A stretch of DNA of 64,000 nt from Pampus argenteus (GCA_036937835.1 CM072863.1:3223501-3287500), one strand, 5' to 3'. Shown: positions 23,663 to 34,949, numbered from the stretch's first letter. Translations and numbers: made by a program. Notes: generated by a model not told the origin, from the sequence alone.

Positions 23663-23700
23663 ACATGTTCAGGTGTCCGCATACTTTTGCCAACATATTT
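23663..23700 (-). mobile_element. Tc1-like terminal fragment, reversed
   Basis: On minus it reads TGTTGGCAAAAGTATGCGGA followed by CACCTGAAC, the same terminal motif as at 19840 in opposite orientation. Confidence 0.65.
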
Positions 23701-23849
23701 GACTTGCTGCTTCACGCGTGTTTTGTGGGATTTGTTATTTCTGTGTCTCCTTCAACCGTCAGTGACCCTGTGAAAAATGCAGAACTTCATACAGCAGATG
23801 CTGAAACGTATCAGAAGCTGCTGAATCTGTGTTTCACGTCGTCTTCCTC

Positions 23850-23911
23850 TTCTGGCTGCTGCAGGACTCGAGATTCGCTTCACGCTGGAATTTATTCCTC
23901 TGTCTGTTCGC
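23850..23911 (+). promoter_or_regulatory. Possible noncoding first exon of c1qc
   Basis: Sequence ending GTTCGCTCGG|gtgagt forms a good donor, and an acceptor follows at 24341 just before the c1qc ATG. The start is undefined. Confidence 0.35.
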
Positions 23912-24280
23912 TCGGGTGAGTTTATACATTTATTTTTAACATGTTAATATTGTAAACAACATCATCTACTGTGTCTGTGATTTTACTTTGATTGTTTATT
24001 TATTTTTTATTAAAAAGAAAACTGTTATTTTTTTTATCTTAGTTTGTTACACTGAAGAAAACTTTCATCATTTGTGTTTGTAGATGATTCAGCTGCTTAG
24101 TCGTAGTTTATATTCCCAGATTATCACTGGGAATTGAACCAACAACCTGTCAGTAACCTCATCCTCATACAATCATCTTGCTTCTTATCATTCCTTGTCT
24201 CATCTCCTTTTTTTCTCTTTTCCTTTCCTCTCTCCCTATTTCCTTCCCTTGCATTTTCTTTTCTTCTCATTTAATTCTTC

Positions 24281-24333
24281 CTCTCCTCTCCTCTCCTCTC
24301 CTCTCCTCTCCTCTCCTCTCCTCTCCTCTCCTC
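24281..24333 (+). repeat. (CTCTC)n pentanucleotide tract
   Basis: About ten CTCTC units form an extended pyrimidine tract directly before the acceptor TTTGTCAG that precedes the c1qc start exon. Confidence 0.9.
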
Positions 24334-24351
24334 TTTGTCAGGTTCTCCATC

Positions 24352-24617
24352 ATGTTTCATCGTTGTTTTATTGTGATTGGAGCCCTGCTCTCATTAGCCG
24401 TATCCCTGCTGGTTGCTATAGAGACCTGCCCAGCAACAGGGATGCCAGGGATCCCAGGTATGTGCGTGCATGTGTGTATATGAGTTATATGTATGTGCAT
24501 ATTCGCACGTGTGTGTGTTTATCTGTTTATCTATCTGTACACCGTCAGGTATCCCTGGGCTGCCTGGCAGAGACGGTCGAGATGGAGCGAAAGGAAATAA
24601 AGGAGCGCCAGGTATCC

Positions 24618-24651
<34 letters not shown>

Positions 24652-25572
24652 TAATGTGAGCAGAACTTTGTACAGTGTTAGAATAAAGTAGAAAATAAAG
24701 TGGAAGTTGTTTGTTCTCTACCACTTTCTTTAGCCAAATCTTAAACCACAAACAGCTGGTCAATATTTCTGTTTTTGTACAGATACAAACACAATACAAG
24801 CTAACTGTTTCCCCTGCTTCCAGTCTTTATGCTAAGCTAGGCTAACCACATCCTGGCTCCAGCTTCTTGAACAGAAAGTGAATAAGCTGAACTATTCCTT
24901 TAAAGTGAATATTATCTACATTGACTTGCCTGTTGTTGTCGTCTGCAGGAGAAGCGTGGCACGGCGGCCCCGGCCCTCAAAAGGGAGAGAAGGGGGAGAC
25001 GGGGATGATGGGATTTCCTGGTAAACGCGGTCCGAGCGGAGAACCGGGGGAACCAGGGCCCAAAGGGCTTGAAGGAATTCCAGGAGAACCAGGAGAACGC
25101 GGGTACGGAGTCAGAGAAACCTTGAGCAAAGCACAGATGTTCTTACGTCTAACGTAACAGAGATGGTTTGGTTGTAGGTTCACTGTGTGGCAAAAGCTTT
25201 GTGGTATCTAATGAGCATCTAATTAAAGTAAGTTTGGGGGACCAATAGGGGCCCAGCAACAGGTTAGTCACTGTGTTGTTTCTATGGTTACAGGACTGTC
25301 GGAGTCCAGCAGCAGGCAGCCTTCAGTGTGGCCAGAGGAACCAACGAGTACCCGCCGAGGGCCAGCGTTATACGCTTCACCAAAGTCATCACCAACATCA
25401 ATGATGACTACGACACGCAGACGGGACGTTTCAGGTGAGCAAACCAGGAAGGCGTAACCATGACGATGGATGCAGCGAGGTGTGACGTCACACTGGACCC
25501 GGTTATCGTGATCAAGTAACGTCGGTCTGCAATTTTTCAACCATGTCCACCAAAGTCCACTTTTAGTGAATT

Positions 25573-25619
<47 letters not shown>

Positions 25620-25999
25620 GCAGGTGTCGGGTCCCGGGAACGTACTACTTCATCTACCACGCCTCATTAGAAGAACGCCTCTGTGTGCTGATGAAACTGG
25701 ACGAAACACTGCTGAGTACGTTCTGCGATCATCGCCGCACTCGACGACAGGTACAAATATTAAAGTGATCAACCACGTCATAATAAAAGGAACAAACACG
25801 TTACAGCACGTCATCAAAGGTTTTTGTAAAGTATGAGCGTAGATCCTGTTTCACCTGATTACAGGTGACCTCGGGCGGCCTGGCGGTCTACCTGTCGAGG
25901 GATCAGGAGGTTTGGCTGGAGACTAAAGACTACAGAGGGATGAGAGGGATACCGAGCGGTTACAGCATCTTCTCCGGCTTCCTGCTTTATCCTCACTGA
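24352..25999 (+). CDS. c1qc: Complement C1q subcomponent C chain
   Basis: Spliced model: join(24352..24457, 24549..24611, 24949..25102, 25294..25434, 25624..25750, 25865..25999), 241 residues (human 245). Signal peptide is about 1-23; Cys26 (IETCPATG) suits the C-C interchain disulfide. Collagen repeats run from about 30 to 107 with an irregular spot near GEAWHGGPGPQ, where the stalk of C1q kinks. The head has VGVQQQAAFSVARG, then YDTQTGRFRCRVPGTYYFIY, LCVLMKLDE, SGGLAVYL and GYSIFSGFLLYPH. FIYHAS and LCVL match chain C. Partner of c1qa and c1qb in C1q. All introns are GT-AG with matching phases; two fall inside the head. A TG run precedes the exon 5 acceptor and a CA run follows the exon 2 donor. 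The middle gene of the cluster is also C1QC in mammals. Confidence 0.92.
24621..24648 (+). repeat. (AC)n after a c1qc donor
   Basis: CA run ten bases inside the intron that follows exon 24549..24611. Confidence 0.9.
24795..24900. repeat. Common percomorph repeat fragment
   Basis: CTGCTTCCAGTCTTTATGCT and AAGCTAGGCTAACC, followed by GAACTATTCCTTTAA-like sequence. Related to pieces at 22900-22940 and, reversed, 55555-55690. Lies in a c1qc intron. Confidence 0.65.
25573..25619 (+). repeat. (GT)n at a c1qc 3' splice site
   Basis: About 22 GT units end at TTGCAG, the acceptor of exon 25624..25750. There is almost no ordinary pyrimidine tract. Confidence 0.92.
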
Positions 26000-26356
26000 C
26001 CCCCAGGATGTGATGCTTCCTTCTCGCTGACCCTTTCACCTTTGTTGAAGAGCACACGTGTTTTATTTTTTATTTCATTTTACAGTATTAAAGTTGAATT
26101 AATCTCTCTTTCTTTGTCTGGTCAGAAGGGAAGCATAAATATTGATTTTTACAACCAACATAAACAGATTAAGAAAAAAACTATCACATGCTACAATAAA
26201 ATGTGTTCAGTGTTGTGTATTTAAAACCAGCCAGATGAATTCATGAAGAGCAAATCAATACAATAAATGTAAACAAAATAAATAATTCATGTTTCCTGTT
26301 TGAAGCTTTTTGCTTCATATCCAAAAACAAACTGTATAAAAACCTTTAAAAATATC

Positions 26357-26362
26357 AATAAA
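26357..26362 (+). terminator. Candidate poly(A) signal of c1qc
   Basis: AATAAA followed by T/GT-rich sequence (TCTGTTGTGTTTTT). An earlier AATAAA at about 26262 is also possible. Confidence 0.5.
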
Positions 26363-26399
26363 GACCTTCATTTAAAGTTTACACGTCTGTTGTGTTTTT

Positions 26400-27760
26400 A
26401 TATTATGAGATTTTTAGCTTTTTGCGTAATTGACGATACATGTTGAAATAAAGACTTCCTGTTTTCACAGAGCGATATTATTTTAATAAAGTCTCCATCA
26501 ACAACAGCAACAAACAATAAATCAAGATAAATAAATAAATACAGACTTATGTTTGTTTCTCTGACTGAATTTACATTTCTTGCTCGGAGTTTTTCCCTCA
26601 TTCGAATCGAAGGGGTCAAAGGTCAGAGGGTGTTATATTGTGAACTTATCGTAAACTGGGCTGTATAAATAAAAACCGACTTGATATGACACTGAAGGCA
26701 TCATGGGTAGAAGTTGATGCTCAGAGCAAGAAAACATAATGCAGCAAATTAAAAGAGGATCTGAGAAAGACTGCAAAGTTTCCAGGATATGTTTATTACA
26801 TAAAGTTACATATCAGCTCTCTGTTTATAGACATGGTGGACGATATTTAATATTTTGTGGAACAGATACTGATGTCCAGCAAAAAAACACGGTTTCTGGC
26901 AACAACAAAGAGGAAGTCCAAAAGAAAGACAGAACAAAGTGTTTATTCATTCATTCATATTCAGTAAAGCTTCTTCATCGGTTCTTCATCAGGTCGGGTG
27001 AAACTTTTCCCGACTTGTTGGTGAACGGTTTCACTTCACTTCTGATTCGTGATTTGCTTTGTCAGATAAATGCAATCAAATATTTTACAGATTTACAGGA
27101 AAAGACGACGAAATGAAAAAAACGGGAAGAAAATACGAGAAGACTTAAAATATCATGTAGAAAATGTGCTTAGTGATGAAAAGTACCTTACGGTTGTAAG
27201 TAAAATACTTCATACTTCTACTTTAATACTTTTCAGTGGATAATTTTATGCTCTAAAAACTCACTGTACACAACCTGCTCAGCACCAGACAGCAAACAGA
27301 CACAGTTAGCAACCAGCAGGTGAACATAATGCAGCATTTAGCAGCAGGTGGACAGAAACATGACTCCAAACGAATGATAATGTTGCTTCCTAACTGCTAG
27401 ATGTGTAAATAAGCAACGGTTAGTTCAATCTATCACTTTAAAAGGTGACGATATGTCTGTGATGTGTTCACAACTTGTTTCTGCTGCCCCCAAGTGGCCA
27501 AAAAAATAATAATCTGTTAATGCAGGTTTAAGTAGAGTTTTGAATGCATTGACTTTTGTTTGTAAAGAATATTTTTATATTGATGCTTTGACTCATGTGA
27601 AAACTACCTCAGTGCTCAATGCTAAAACGTCACCTTTAGTAAATTCAAGCTGTGTCAGACCTTTGTTGAGGCCAGAGTTGTTGTTTTTTTTCATGCTCTT
27701 CTCTCTTGCATCGTTTCGCTTCCCTTTTTTTTCTGAGTTGTTGTCGTCGCTGTGAAGCAG
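26400..27760. other. Intergenic DNA between c1qc and c1qb
   Basis: No gene seen. Contains AT-rich stretches and a 'TAAGTAAAATACTTCATACTT'-like low-complexity patch near 27200. The 26739-27116 open frame has no recognisable domain. Confidence 0.5.
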
Positions 27761-27835
27761 GACACCTCTACACCTCTGCTCTCCATCAGCTCCTCCACTT
27801 CACCACAGGACAAGACACTGCTTTACCTGCTAATG
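27761..27835 (+). other. c1qb: c1qb first exon ending in its start codon
   Basis: Sequence up to CTAATG|gtgaga. The last three bases (27833-27835) are the ATG that reads in frame into the signal peptide of the next exon. The exon's left border is approximate. Confidence 0.65.
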
Positions 27836-28357
27836 GTGAGACTTTTATATCCTAAAAAACAAAAAGAACATAGGAAGAAAAACATATACTGTAGACAAGG
27901 AGAGAGAAAATTCAGACAAGACAGTTGAGACAGATGGTTTTTGGCTCTAAATGTAGTCACATATTATTAGTTTACTGTTGTCCTGAACAGAAAGGCTGCA
28001 AGTCCATGAGAGGCTTAAATATGTTTTACATTTAAATGCACAAATTAGCCCTTTAATTTGTCTTAATTTCAATTAATCACTTTTTATTATTTCAGAATAA
28101 TGTATATTCAGCATATTTAGTACATTTCAGTGTTTGTATGTTGCTGTTGCCGAGTTCAGTCTCCAAATGTGTGTGTGTGTGTGTGTGTGAATGTAAACTT
28201 GCTGTCTTATGGGGCTTTTAGTGGTTTGTGTCATTAAGTCAGTTACAAAGACTTTATTTTTGTGTATGTGTGTTAATATTGTGTTAATCATGCAGTTGGT
28301 CACATATGAGGGTTGAGACTTAGTGTATAAACATGTTCTGGTTATCGTAAAGGTAAT

Positions 28358-28427
<70 letters not shown>

Positions 28428-28436
28428 GTGTGTGTG

Positions 28437-28468
<32 letters not shown>

Positions 28469-28474
28469 CGTGTG

Positions 28475-28526
<52 letters not shown>

Positions 28527-30198
28527 TCAGGCCCCCCAGTGGTTGAGCTGCAGTACTGCAGTGTTGCTGCTTGTGGTTCATGTGTCTCCGGTCGTCACAC
28601 AGTCGTCCTGCACCGGGGGACCTGCAGGGGTTCCTGGGATACCCGGCACACATGGAGCCAACGGCAGAGACGGTGGAAGAGGAGAGACGGGAGACCCTGG
28701 TGAGCTGCTAGTGGACGTGAAGGCATCACATCATGTTCTGACTCTGATCATTTCAAGTCATTTATTGATTTCAAGTCAAAAACATCTTGACCTCGTGTTT
28801 TTTGGTATTTGGTTGTTTTCTGAAGAATACTTGCAGCATATTTTGTGTTTTTTATGTGTTGTCATATTGGTGATGATAATTTTCTTTTGTCACATTTCTA
28901 AAAATGTCAATAACAACACTGGAACACTGTCTAGTTTTATTATATTCTGTCTTTCATCTCAGATTTAGATGACAAACCTGGTGACGTGTTTTTTTTTATG
29001 CATGAGCAGGTGAGGCAGGTCAGCCTGTCAGGGGCCAGAGGGGGCAGCCAGGTCTACAGGGACCCCCAGGACGACCTGGGTTGAAGGGGGACATAGGTCT
29101 GCAGGGACCTCCCGGCCGTCCAGGCCCTCCCGGGGAGAAGGGAATGGCCTTTAACGGCGCCAACCGTCCGAAATCCTTCTTCTCCTACAAACGGGTGCTA
29201 TCAAGTGTCCCAGAGCTCGACACCGCCATCGAGTTCAACAGGTCAGAGACGAGCTGAGTGCATGAAAATGAAACAACGTGATGGTTTTATCAGTTAACGT
29301 TCTGTAATCATAAAAACATATAAATAAATAAAACCACTAAATAATCAATAAAAGCTGACGTGTGTGTAAACTTTCTACAGCGAGATTTTGCCGGACCTGG
29401 ATGAACAGTTTAAAGGAGATTCACTGACAAACAAAACCTTCTTGTGCACCATCAAAGGAGTTTATTTCTTCAGTTATCACATATCAGCGAAGAGCCGGGT
29501 GAGTTTCATGCAGCTGTGTGTGTGTGTGTGTCTGTTGGTGTTTGTCTCTTCTAAATGTCTCCGTGTTGAGATGTTATAATCCATAAACCAGCTGAGGATC
29601 TTTGCTCTGCATGTTTGTGTTTTATTACTGATCATATCTACTCTAATGTTGAATTATCAAAATGTGTTTCTGTTTATTATTATTATTATTTCAACCTAAT
29701 TTTATTTTCACAAACAACAACTTTTATGTACTTGTTGTCCATATAAAACAACACAGAGTGTAAAGAAGAAAAAGAAAAAGACATTTTTGAGAAGAGGGTG
29801 CCTCAAAACATAACACTGTGTTATACATATATCATTATTATTGTTATTAATCTCAACTACTATCAGCTATACTACAGTCACCATGTGTAGAGATTGTAAA
29901 AAGATATAAATATATATAAATACATATCCCTTTCAGTCCAGATACTGTGAATATTCACTCACCTGGCTGTATTTTACCTGTATTCCAGGTGTGTCTGAAG
30001 CTGGTGAAGGGAAGTGAAACTCACATGACGCTGTGTGACTCGTTTGATGGTTTCCTCGTCACCTCCGGCTCTGCGGTCCTGGAGCTGGAGGTCGGAGACA
30101 TAATATCACTGCAGGCGACCAAGTACAGCAGCATCGTGACGGGCCAGAACAGCGTCAGCCACACCTTCACCGGCTTCCTGATCTTCCCAACCCGTTAG
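27833..30198 (+). CDS. c1qb: Complement C1q subcomponent B chain
   Basis: Spliced model: join(27833..27835, 28531..28699, 29010..29241, 29381..29498, 29989..30198), 243 residues (human about 253). The signal peptide is roughly 1-24 (MAPQWLSCSTAVLLLVVHVS). Cys28 precedes the collagen block (SSCTGG), where chain B bonds chain A. The stalk has one irregular place, GQPVRGQRG, and then regular Gly-X-Y to GEKG. The head begins near NRPKSFFSYKR, with TFLCTIKGVYFFSYHI, VCLKLVKGSE and VGDIISLQATKYSSIV, and ends HTFTGFLIFPTR, matching chain B. The start rests on one ATG at an exon end; no other in-frame ATG precedes the hydrophobic core. Introns are GT-AG; two lie in the head. Intron 1 ends in an exceptionally long TG tract. 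Third of the C1q trio, same strand, as in mammals. Confidence 0.92.
28361..28525 (+). repeat. Long (TG)n tract at the c1qb exon 2 acceptor
   Basis: About 165 bases of TG with a few C and T interruptions, ending at TCTCAG, the acceptor for the exon that carries nearly the whole signal peptide. Cys-Val and Thr-His frames here are artefacts of the repeat. Confidence 0.95.
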
Positions 30199-30247
30199 AT
30201 CCCCACGCAGCCTGTGATCCATTAAAAACCATTCATAAAACAGAATT

Positions 30248-30253
30248 AATAAA
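30248..30253 (+). terminator. Candidate poly(A) signal of c1qb
   Basis: AATAAA 50 bases beyond the stop. Another AATAAA (CAATAAAGCTC) is near 30492. Confidence 0.5.
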
Positions 30254-30499
30254 CTCAACTGCTGCCTTTAAAGATCAACGTTTTAGTCTATTAATTGATT
30301 GATTGATTTAATTGATTGATGCTCAACTTTCCAACAGGCTTTATGTTTATTTCAGTACAATAAATTTATTACAATTCACTTCAAATATGAAAACAGAAGA
30401 CTGAAACCACTTTTAATACAACATTAAACAACTAAATATGTAATGTAACGGGTTTATTGAGGCTGTTAAATGTCTCCTGTTGTGTATCATCAATAAAGC

Positions 30500-31250
30500 T
30501 CTTTTTTTATACTCATACAATTATTGATCATGCGAGACATTTGACTTTGTACAGGTTAGTATTAGTATTAGTCACATGACACTTTCCAATAGTTGTTTGA
30601 AACTTGTTAAAGTAACTGAATTTTTTAATAGTGTATAATAGCTTCTATAACTACATAAAAAATAATAATACATTTTACTGACATTTTACTCCATTTGACT
30701 CCAGAGGACATGACGTTATTTCATCCATCGTTACATTTTATTAATTACATATTATGCAGCTGAATTATTAAAGGACAAAGTGATGTCTTACAAGGAAGCA
30801 ACACATTCAAATATCAACTGTAGACACAATAGTGTGCAGATAAATAAAATAAATAAATAACTTCCATCATCTTATTATCCTAATTTAAGTATATTAATAG
30901 ATTGACAGTTTTGTTGTCAGTCCCACATACATTATCCTGCTGCAGGAAATACACATGCATGTATCAATCCGCTGCTGGAAATAGACCCATAAAGTGTAAA
31001 CACACCTGGAAAAAACAACAGCAATAGAACTACACTTCCACCTGTGACTCCTGTGAGGTATCAGATGAAGATCATTAATTATTTATCACACAGTATCAGG
31101 TTGTTACACACTTAACCTTTACAGCTGTGTGGGCGGTTAAACAGACATCACAACAGGAAGTAGAGGATTGACGACACATCACAACAACACAAATGAATTC
31201 AATTCAATTTCATTTTAAAGGAAAAAAGGCTAAAAGACACACATAAACAA
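30500..31250. other. Intergenic DNA, no gene seen
   Basis: AT-rich sequence between c1qb and the converging SPMIP1-like gene. No splice-bounded frames. Confidence 0.5.
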
Positions 31251-31294
31251 ACAATGAAACAAACATGGATGTTTATCACATACGAGGCTTTTAG

Positions 31295-32327
31295 CTAAAC
31301 TCGCAGAGCCGGCGTGTCGGTAGCTGAAGGCCTGTTGAACACGCCGTTCCTGGCGTAGAACGTGTTCTTCACCACGGATGACCGGGCGCAAGATGGAGTT
31401 CTGTAATCCAGAGTGTAGTCGCCTGTGGATACGGAGAGATGAAAACACAGGTAAACAAACAAACAAACAAACAATTATTTACATTCATGTTCGCCTGAGG
31501 ATGAACTGTTGTAACTTTACTTTTCATCAACCAGGCCAAAGATTTAATGTACTACAATATATAAATAATTACTGATACTTGATGTGCAAATGCTAACATG
31601 CTAACATGCTAACATGCTGACACTGTTTTCATATCTAACGACAGATGTGAAGCAGTCAGTTCATCCATCTCACTCAGCCTCCAGCCGTACTCCCAGGACG
31701 ACAGCAGAGGAAAGTCAAACTTCTCCTCAGGTCTCATCTGGCCACGCCTCCTCAGGTAAAGACCCCGCCCCTTCCCCTGCAGAGGACATTTTGTTTAATG
31801 TTTTTTTTTTTTGTTTTCTGTCCCGAATAGTTAAAGAATTTAAATTTAAATGTTTTGTACGTGGTGAGAGGAGTCCTGGTAGAGAGCCTGTCTGGTCTTG
31901 GGGGAAACTGGCCTCATCAGAGGGGCCACGTTGAGCCGCTCCTTCCCTTCCACAGAGAGCACAGGAGGAGCAGGAGGAGCAGGAGGAAGAGCAGGAGCAG
32001 GAGGAGGGTCGCTCTCCTTCTTAGCTGTTCTGACAGGAGGCAGGACAGCTCTGATGGGGGTGAAGCATTAATAGTTCATGATACATTCAATGATTTAACT
32101 CGATTGAAATCCCGGCTGCAGGTTGAAGGTGAATAAATGACCTACTGGGGGTCCGCAGGGAGCTGTGTCGAGTCTGTGCTGTTTGTTCGGGGATTGTTGC
32201 CTGACGGGTAGAGGTCAGCGTAGCGGCTCTTCCAGGACAAACGGGTAAACATCTCCTTCTGGATCTGTTCCCGGTAGCAGTTCTGGCTCTGGGTCGTCAG
32301 CAGGCAACGCATCTCCTTCAGCACCAT
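31295..32327 (-). CDS. SPMIP1/ATP6V1FNB-like small protein
   Basis: Spliced model: complement(31295..31422, 31674..31776, 31861..32050, 32146..32327), 200 residues; phases agree at all three GT-AG introns. Conserved-looking blocks in order are EMFTRLSWKSRYADLYP, MRPVSPKTRQALYQDSSHH, GKGRGLYLRRRGQMRPEEKF, DFPLLSSWEYGWRLSDY and SSVVKNTFYARNGVFNRPSA. The order and the EEKFxFPxLSSWEYGWRL and TFYARNGxFN motifs match what I recall of the ATP6V1FNB (sperm microtubule inner protein 1) family, whose members sit inside the axonemal doublet of sperm. A proline/alanine-rich linker (about residues 70-90) is unique-looking. The start could also be the second methionine (32312), giving 195 residues. A noncoding exon may end near 32666. 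The family call rests on memory of motifs; the existence of the gene is firmer than its name. Confidence 0.65.
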
Positions 32328-32339
32328 TTTAAAAACAGT

Positions 32340-33180
32340 TTTTATATTGATTAACACCTTTTAAGAGGTTTTTAAACAGTTGGTGACACGTCAAAGCTAC
32401 GAGAAGTCTTCAAATCTTACTAATGGGAGCTCGAATTTCACACAATGACTCGTTGGTCCTTAAGTCAAAGTACAAATACCACAAATTTGTATTTGTGTCA
32501 ATCGAATTCTTTTAGATTTACACTTTAACTCCACAAATATGGAAAAAAGTCCATGAAGGTCGAGTATAGAGAATCTAAGATCCAGCTGTCCGTGTCATTA
32601 CAACATTACAACAATATTTGAACGTTAAAGCGTTTTTAAATGATTAAATTGTGTTTTCATTTTACCTTTTTGTCCGATGCAGAGCTCTGCAGGATCGGCT
32701 TCTCGCTCTGGAAATGAGCTGTGGATCAGATAACACACAGCGACACAGGGAAACATGAGACACACACACACACTCTCCAGGTTTTAATGTTTACATCCAC
32801 AACACATATGTTAGATATCTGTAACCCTGACTGTTAGCACCCATCCTTCATCCTTCATTCTTATCTCTTGATAAGAAAGAAAAGAGGACCAAAGGTTGGA
32901 AACAACAAATGGATGCAGCAAGGTGCAAAGGTGCAGCCTTTTTATTATTATTTTTTTTTTCACCCATAAATCATTGAAATGTTTGTGATGTCCTGTTGTG
33001 TATAAGTAGAGACGACACTGGAAGCAAATACACAGAGTTAAGGAGACAAGGACGCTTTTATTAAAGCAGGCCAGGAGAAACCAGGCAGGCTGGGACGGTA
33101 TGTACAGTTAATAGTTGACCAATCAGTAGAAAGACAGCTCCACCTATTACTTCACCCACAGGTTATATTTGTTTTACAGA
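32340..33180. other. Intergenic DNA and likely shared promoter region
   Basis: Lies between the divergent SPMIP1-like and TRIM genes. A minus-strand segment ending GCATCGGACAAAAAG|gtaaaa (32666) may be a 5' UTR exon of the former. No other gene seen. Confidence 0.45.
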
Positions 33181-33327
33181 GACAAGGGACATAAAACGAG
33201 AGGTGATAAGATTCACCACCAGAACGAAGAGAAGACCAGCTAGAGAGGAGAAGACTGAAAACTTTCTTTTCTATTTGTTGCTGCTGACTGGACGGTTTTC
33301 CGGACTTGGAGACAAAAAAATAAAAAA

Positions 33328-34776
33328 ATGTTTTCTCGAACAGAGAAGGATCTCTCGTGTCCTGTCTGCCATGACATATTTAAAGATCCAGTTGTCCTGA
33401 CATGCAGCCACAGCTTCTGTAAAGATTGTCTGAAGAACTGGTGGAGAACAAAACAAACTCGTGAGTGTCCAGTTTGTAAGAGAAGATCATCAAGGAGCGA
33501 TCCACCACGTAACTTGGCATTAAAGAACCTGAGTGAGGCCTTTTCACTGGAGAGAGATCAGAGAGCTTCATCAGGGTCTGAGTCTCTCTGCAGTCTGCAC
33601 TATGAGAAACTCAAACTCTTCTGTCTGGACCATCAGCAGCCAGTGTGTCTCATCTGCAGAGATTCAAAAACACACAACGACCACAGATTCAGACCCATCG
33701 ATGAAGCTGCACAGGATCACAAAGAGGAGCTCCAGAAATCCCTGAAGACCTTACAGGACAAACTGAAGCTCTTCAAACAAGTTCAAGGAAACTGTGATCA
33801 AACAGCAGAATACATTAAGGTCCAGACCAGAGACACAGAGAGACAGATTAAAGAGCAGTTTAAGAAGCTTCACCAGTTTCTACAAGAGGAAGAGGAGGCC
33901 AGGATCGCTGCTCTGAGGGAGGAAGAGGAGCAGAAGAGTCAGAGGATGAAGGAGAAGATTGAGGCTCTGAGCAGAGAGACAGCAGCTCTTTCAGACACAA
34001 TCAGAGCCACAGCCACAGTGGACACACTGAGAGCTGAAGACGTCTCATTCCTGCAGAACTACAAGGCTGCAGTGGAAAGAGTCCAGCAGCGCCCCCTGCT
34101 GGATGATCCAGAGCTGCTCTCAGGAGCTCTGATAGATGTGGCCAAACACCTGGGCAACCTGACCTTCAACATCTGGAGCAACATGAAGGAGATGGTCTCC
34201 TACACTCCTGTGATTCTGGATCCAAACACTGCTGGTCCAGAACTCATCCTGTCCGAGGATCTGACCAGTGTGAGACGAGGACAGAGACAGAAACTTCCTG
34301 ATAACCCAGAGAGGTTTCAATACTTCTTTTCTGTCGTGGGCTCTGAGGGCTTCAACTCAGGGACTCACAGCTGGGACGTTGAGGTTGGAGGAATAGAGAA
34401 TACAGCCTGGAGAGTGGGTGTAGCAACAGAGTCTGTTGACAGGAAGGACCAACCTCAGTCTGGATTATGGAGAATATTGTTTTATCAAGATGAATACAAA
34501 GCGCGTATCTCACTGGATCCGCCCGTCGTTCTCTCAGTGAAGAAGAAGCTGCAGAGGATCAGAGTTCATCTGGACTGGAACAAAGGAAAACTGTCATTTT
34601 ATGATCCTGACACTAACACACACATACACACCTTCACACACACCTTCACTGAGAGGCTGTTTCCTTACTTCGGCAGTGGAACTACACACCCGCTGAAGGT
34701 TTTACCAGCGAAGGACTCGGCAGAAAGCCAAGTGTACAGCAGGAGTTGGTGGCCTTTTAGATCATCTGTTAACTGA
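33328..34776 (+). CDS. TRIM-family RING E3 ligase (RING/B-box/CC/PRY-SPRY)
   Basis: A single uninterrupted frame of 482 residues. The RING finger is residues 11-50, with ligands Cys11, Cys14, Cys26, His28, Cys31, Cys34, Cys47 and Cys50 all present. The B-box 2 is residues 88-119 (Cys88, His91, Cys99, Asp101 or His102, Cys107, Cys110, His116, His119). A coiled coil rich in Glu/Lys/Gln covers about 125-260. PRY-SPRY runs from about 292 (YTPVILDPNTAGPELILSED) to the end, including SGTHSWDVEVG and the typical LDWNKGKLSFYD. It resembles the TRIM35/TRIM39-like genes that are greatly expanded in teleosts and often annotated as zinc-binding protein A33-like or nuclear factor 7-like. Expected role: substrate-specific ubiquitin ligase, SPRY binding the target; members often act in innate immunity. 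Exact orthology cannot be given. The intronless form could reflect retroposition of an ancestor. Length is normal and no lesion is seen. Confidence 0.9.
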   Translation: MFSRTEKDLSCPVCHDIFKDPVVLTCSHSFCKDCLKNWWRTKQTRECPVCKRRSSRSDPPRNLALKNLSEAFSLERDQRASSGSESLCSLHYEKLKLFCLDHQQPVCLICRDSKTHNDHRFRPIDEAAQDHKEELQKSLKTLQDKLKLFKQVQGNCDQTAEYIKVQTRDTERQIKEQFKKLHQFLQEEEEARIAALREEEEQKSQRMKEKIEALSRETAALSDTIRATATVDTLRAEDVSFLQNYKAAVERVQQRPLLDDPELLSGALIDVAKHLGNLTFNIWSNMKEMVSYTPVILDPNTAGPELILSEDLTSVRRGQRQKLPDNPERFQYFFSVVGSEGFNSGTHSWDVEVGGIENTAWRVGVATESVDRKDQPQSGLWRILFYQDEYKARISLDPPVVLSVKKKLQRIRVHLDWNKGKLSFYDPDTNTHIHTFTHTFTERLFPYFGSGTTHPLKVLPAKDSAESQVYSRSWWPFRSSVN

Positions 34777-34949
34777 CAGTCTGATATTCAAGCTGAGGAA
34801 GAATCAGACGAGACTTTGCTGTTTTAGGACTGAATGTCATCGATTTAAACTGGACAATAGACAGAGACAAATATGTGTCTGAAGTTTAATTTTACTTTTA
34901 TCCCCAATTACTTAAAAAAATTGAACATATTTACACTGAAATATATCAA

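Noticed and set aside
28323..28968. Cys-Val and Thr-His repeat proteins around the TG tract
   Set aside because: Translation of TG/CA repeats. The last part overlaps c1qb exon 2, which explains the real coding signal.
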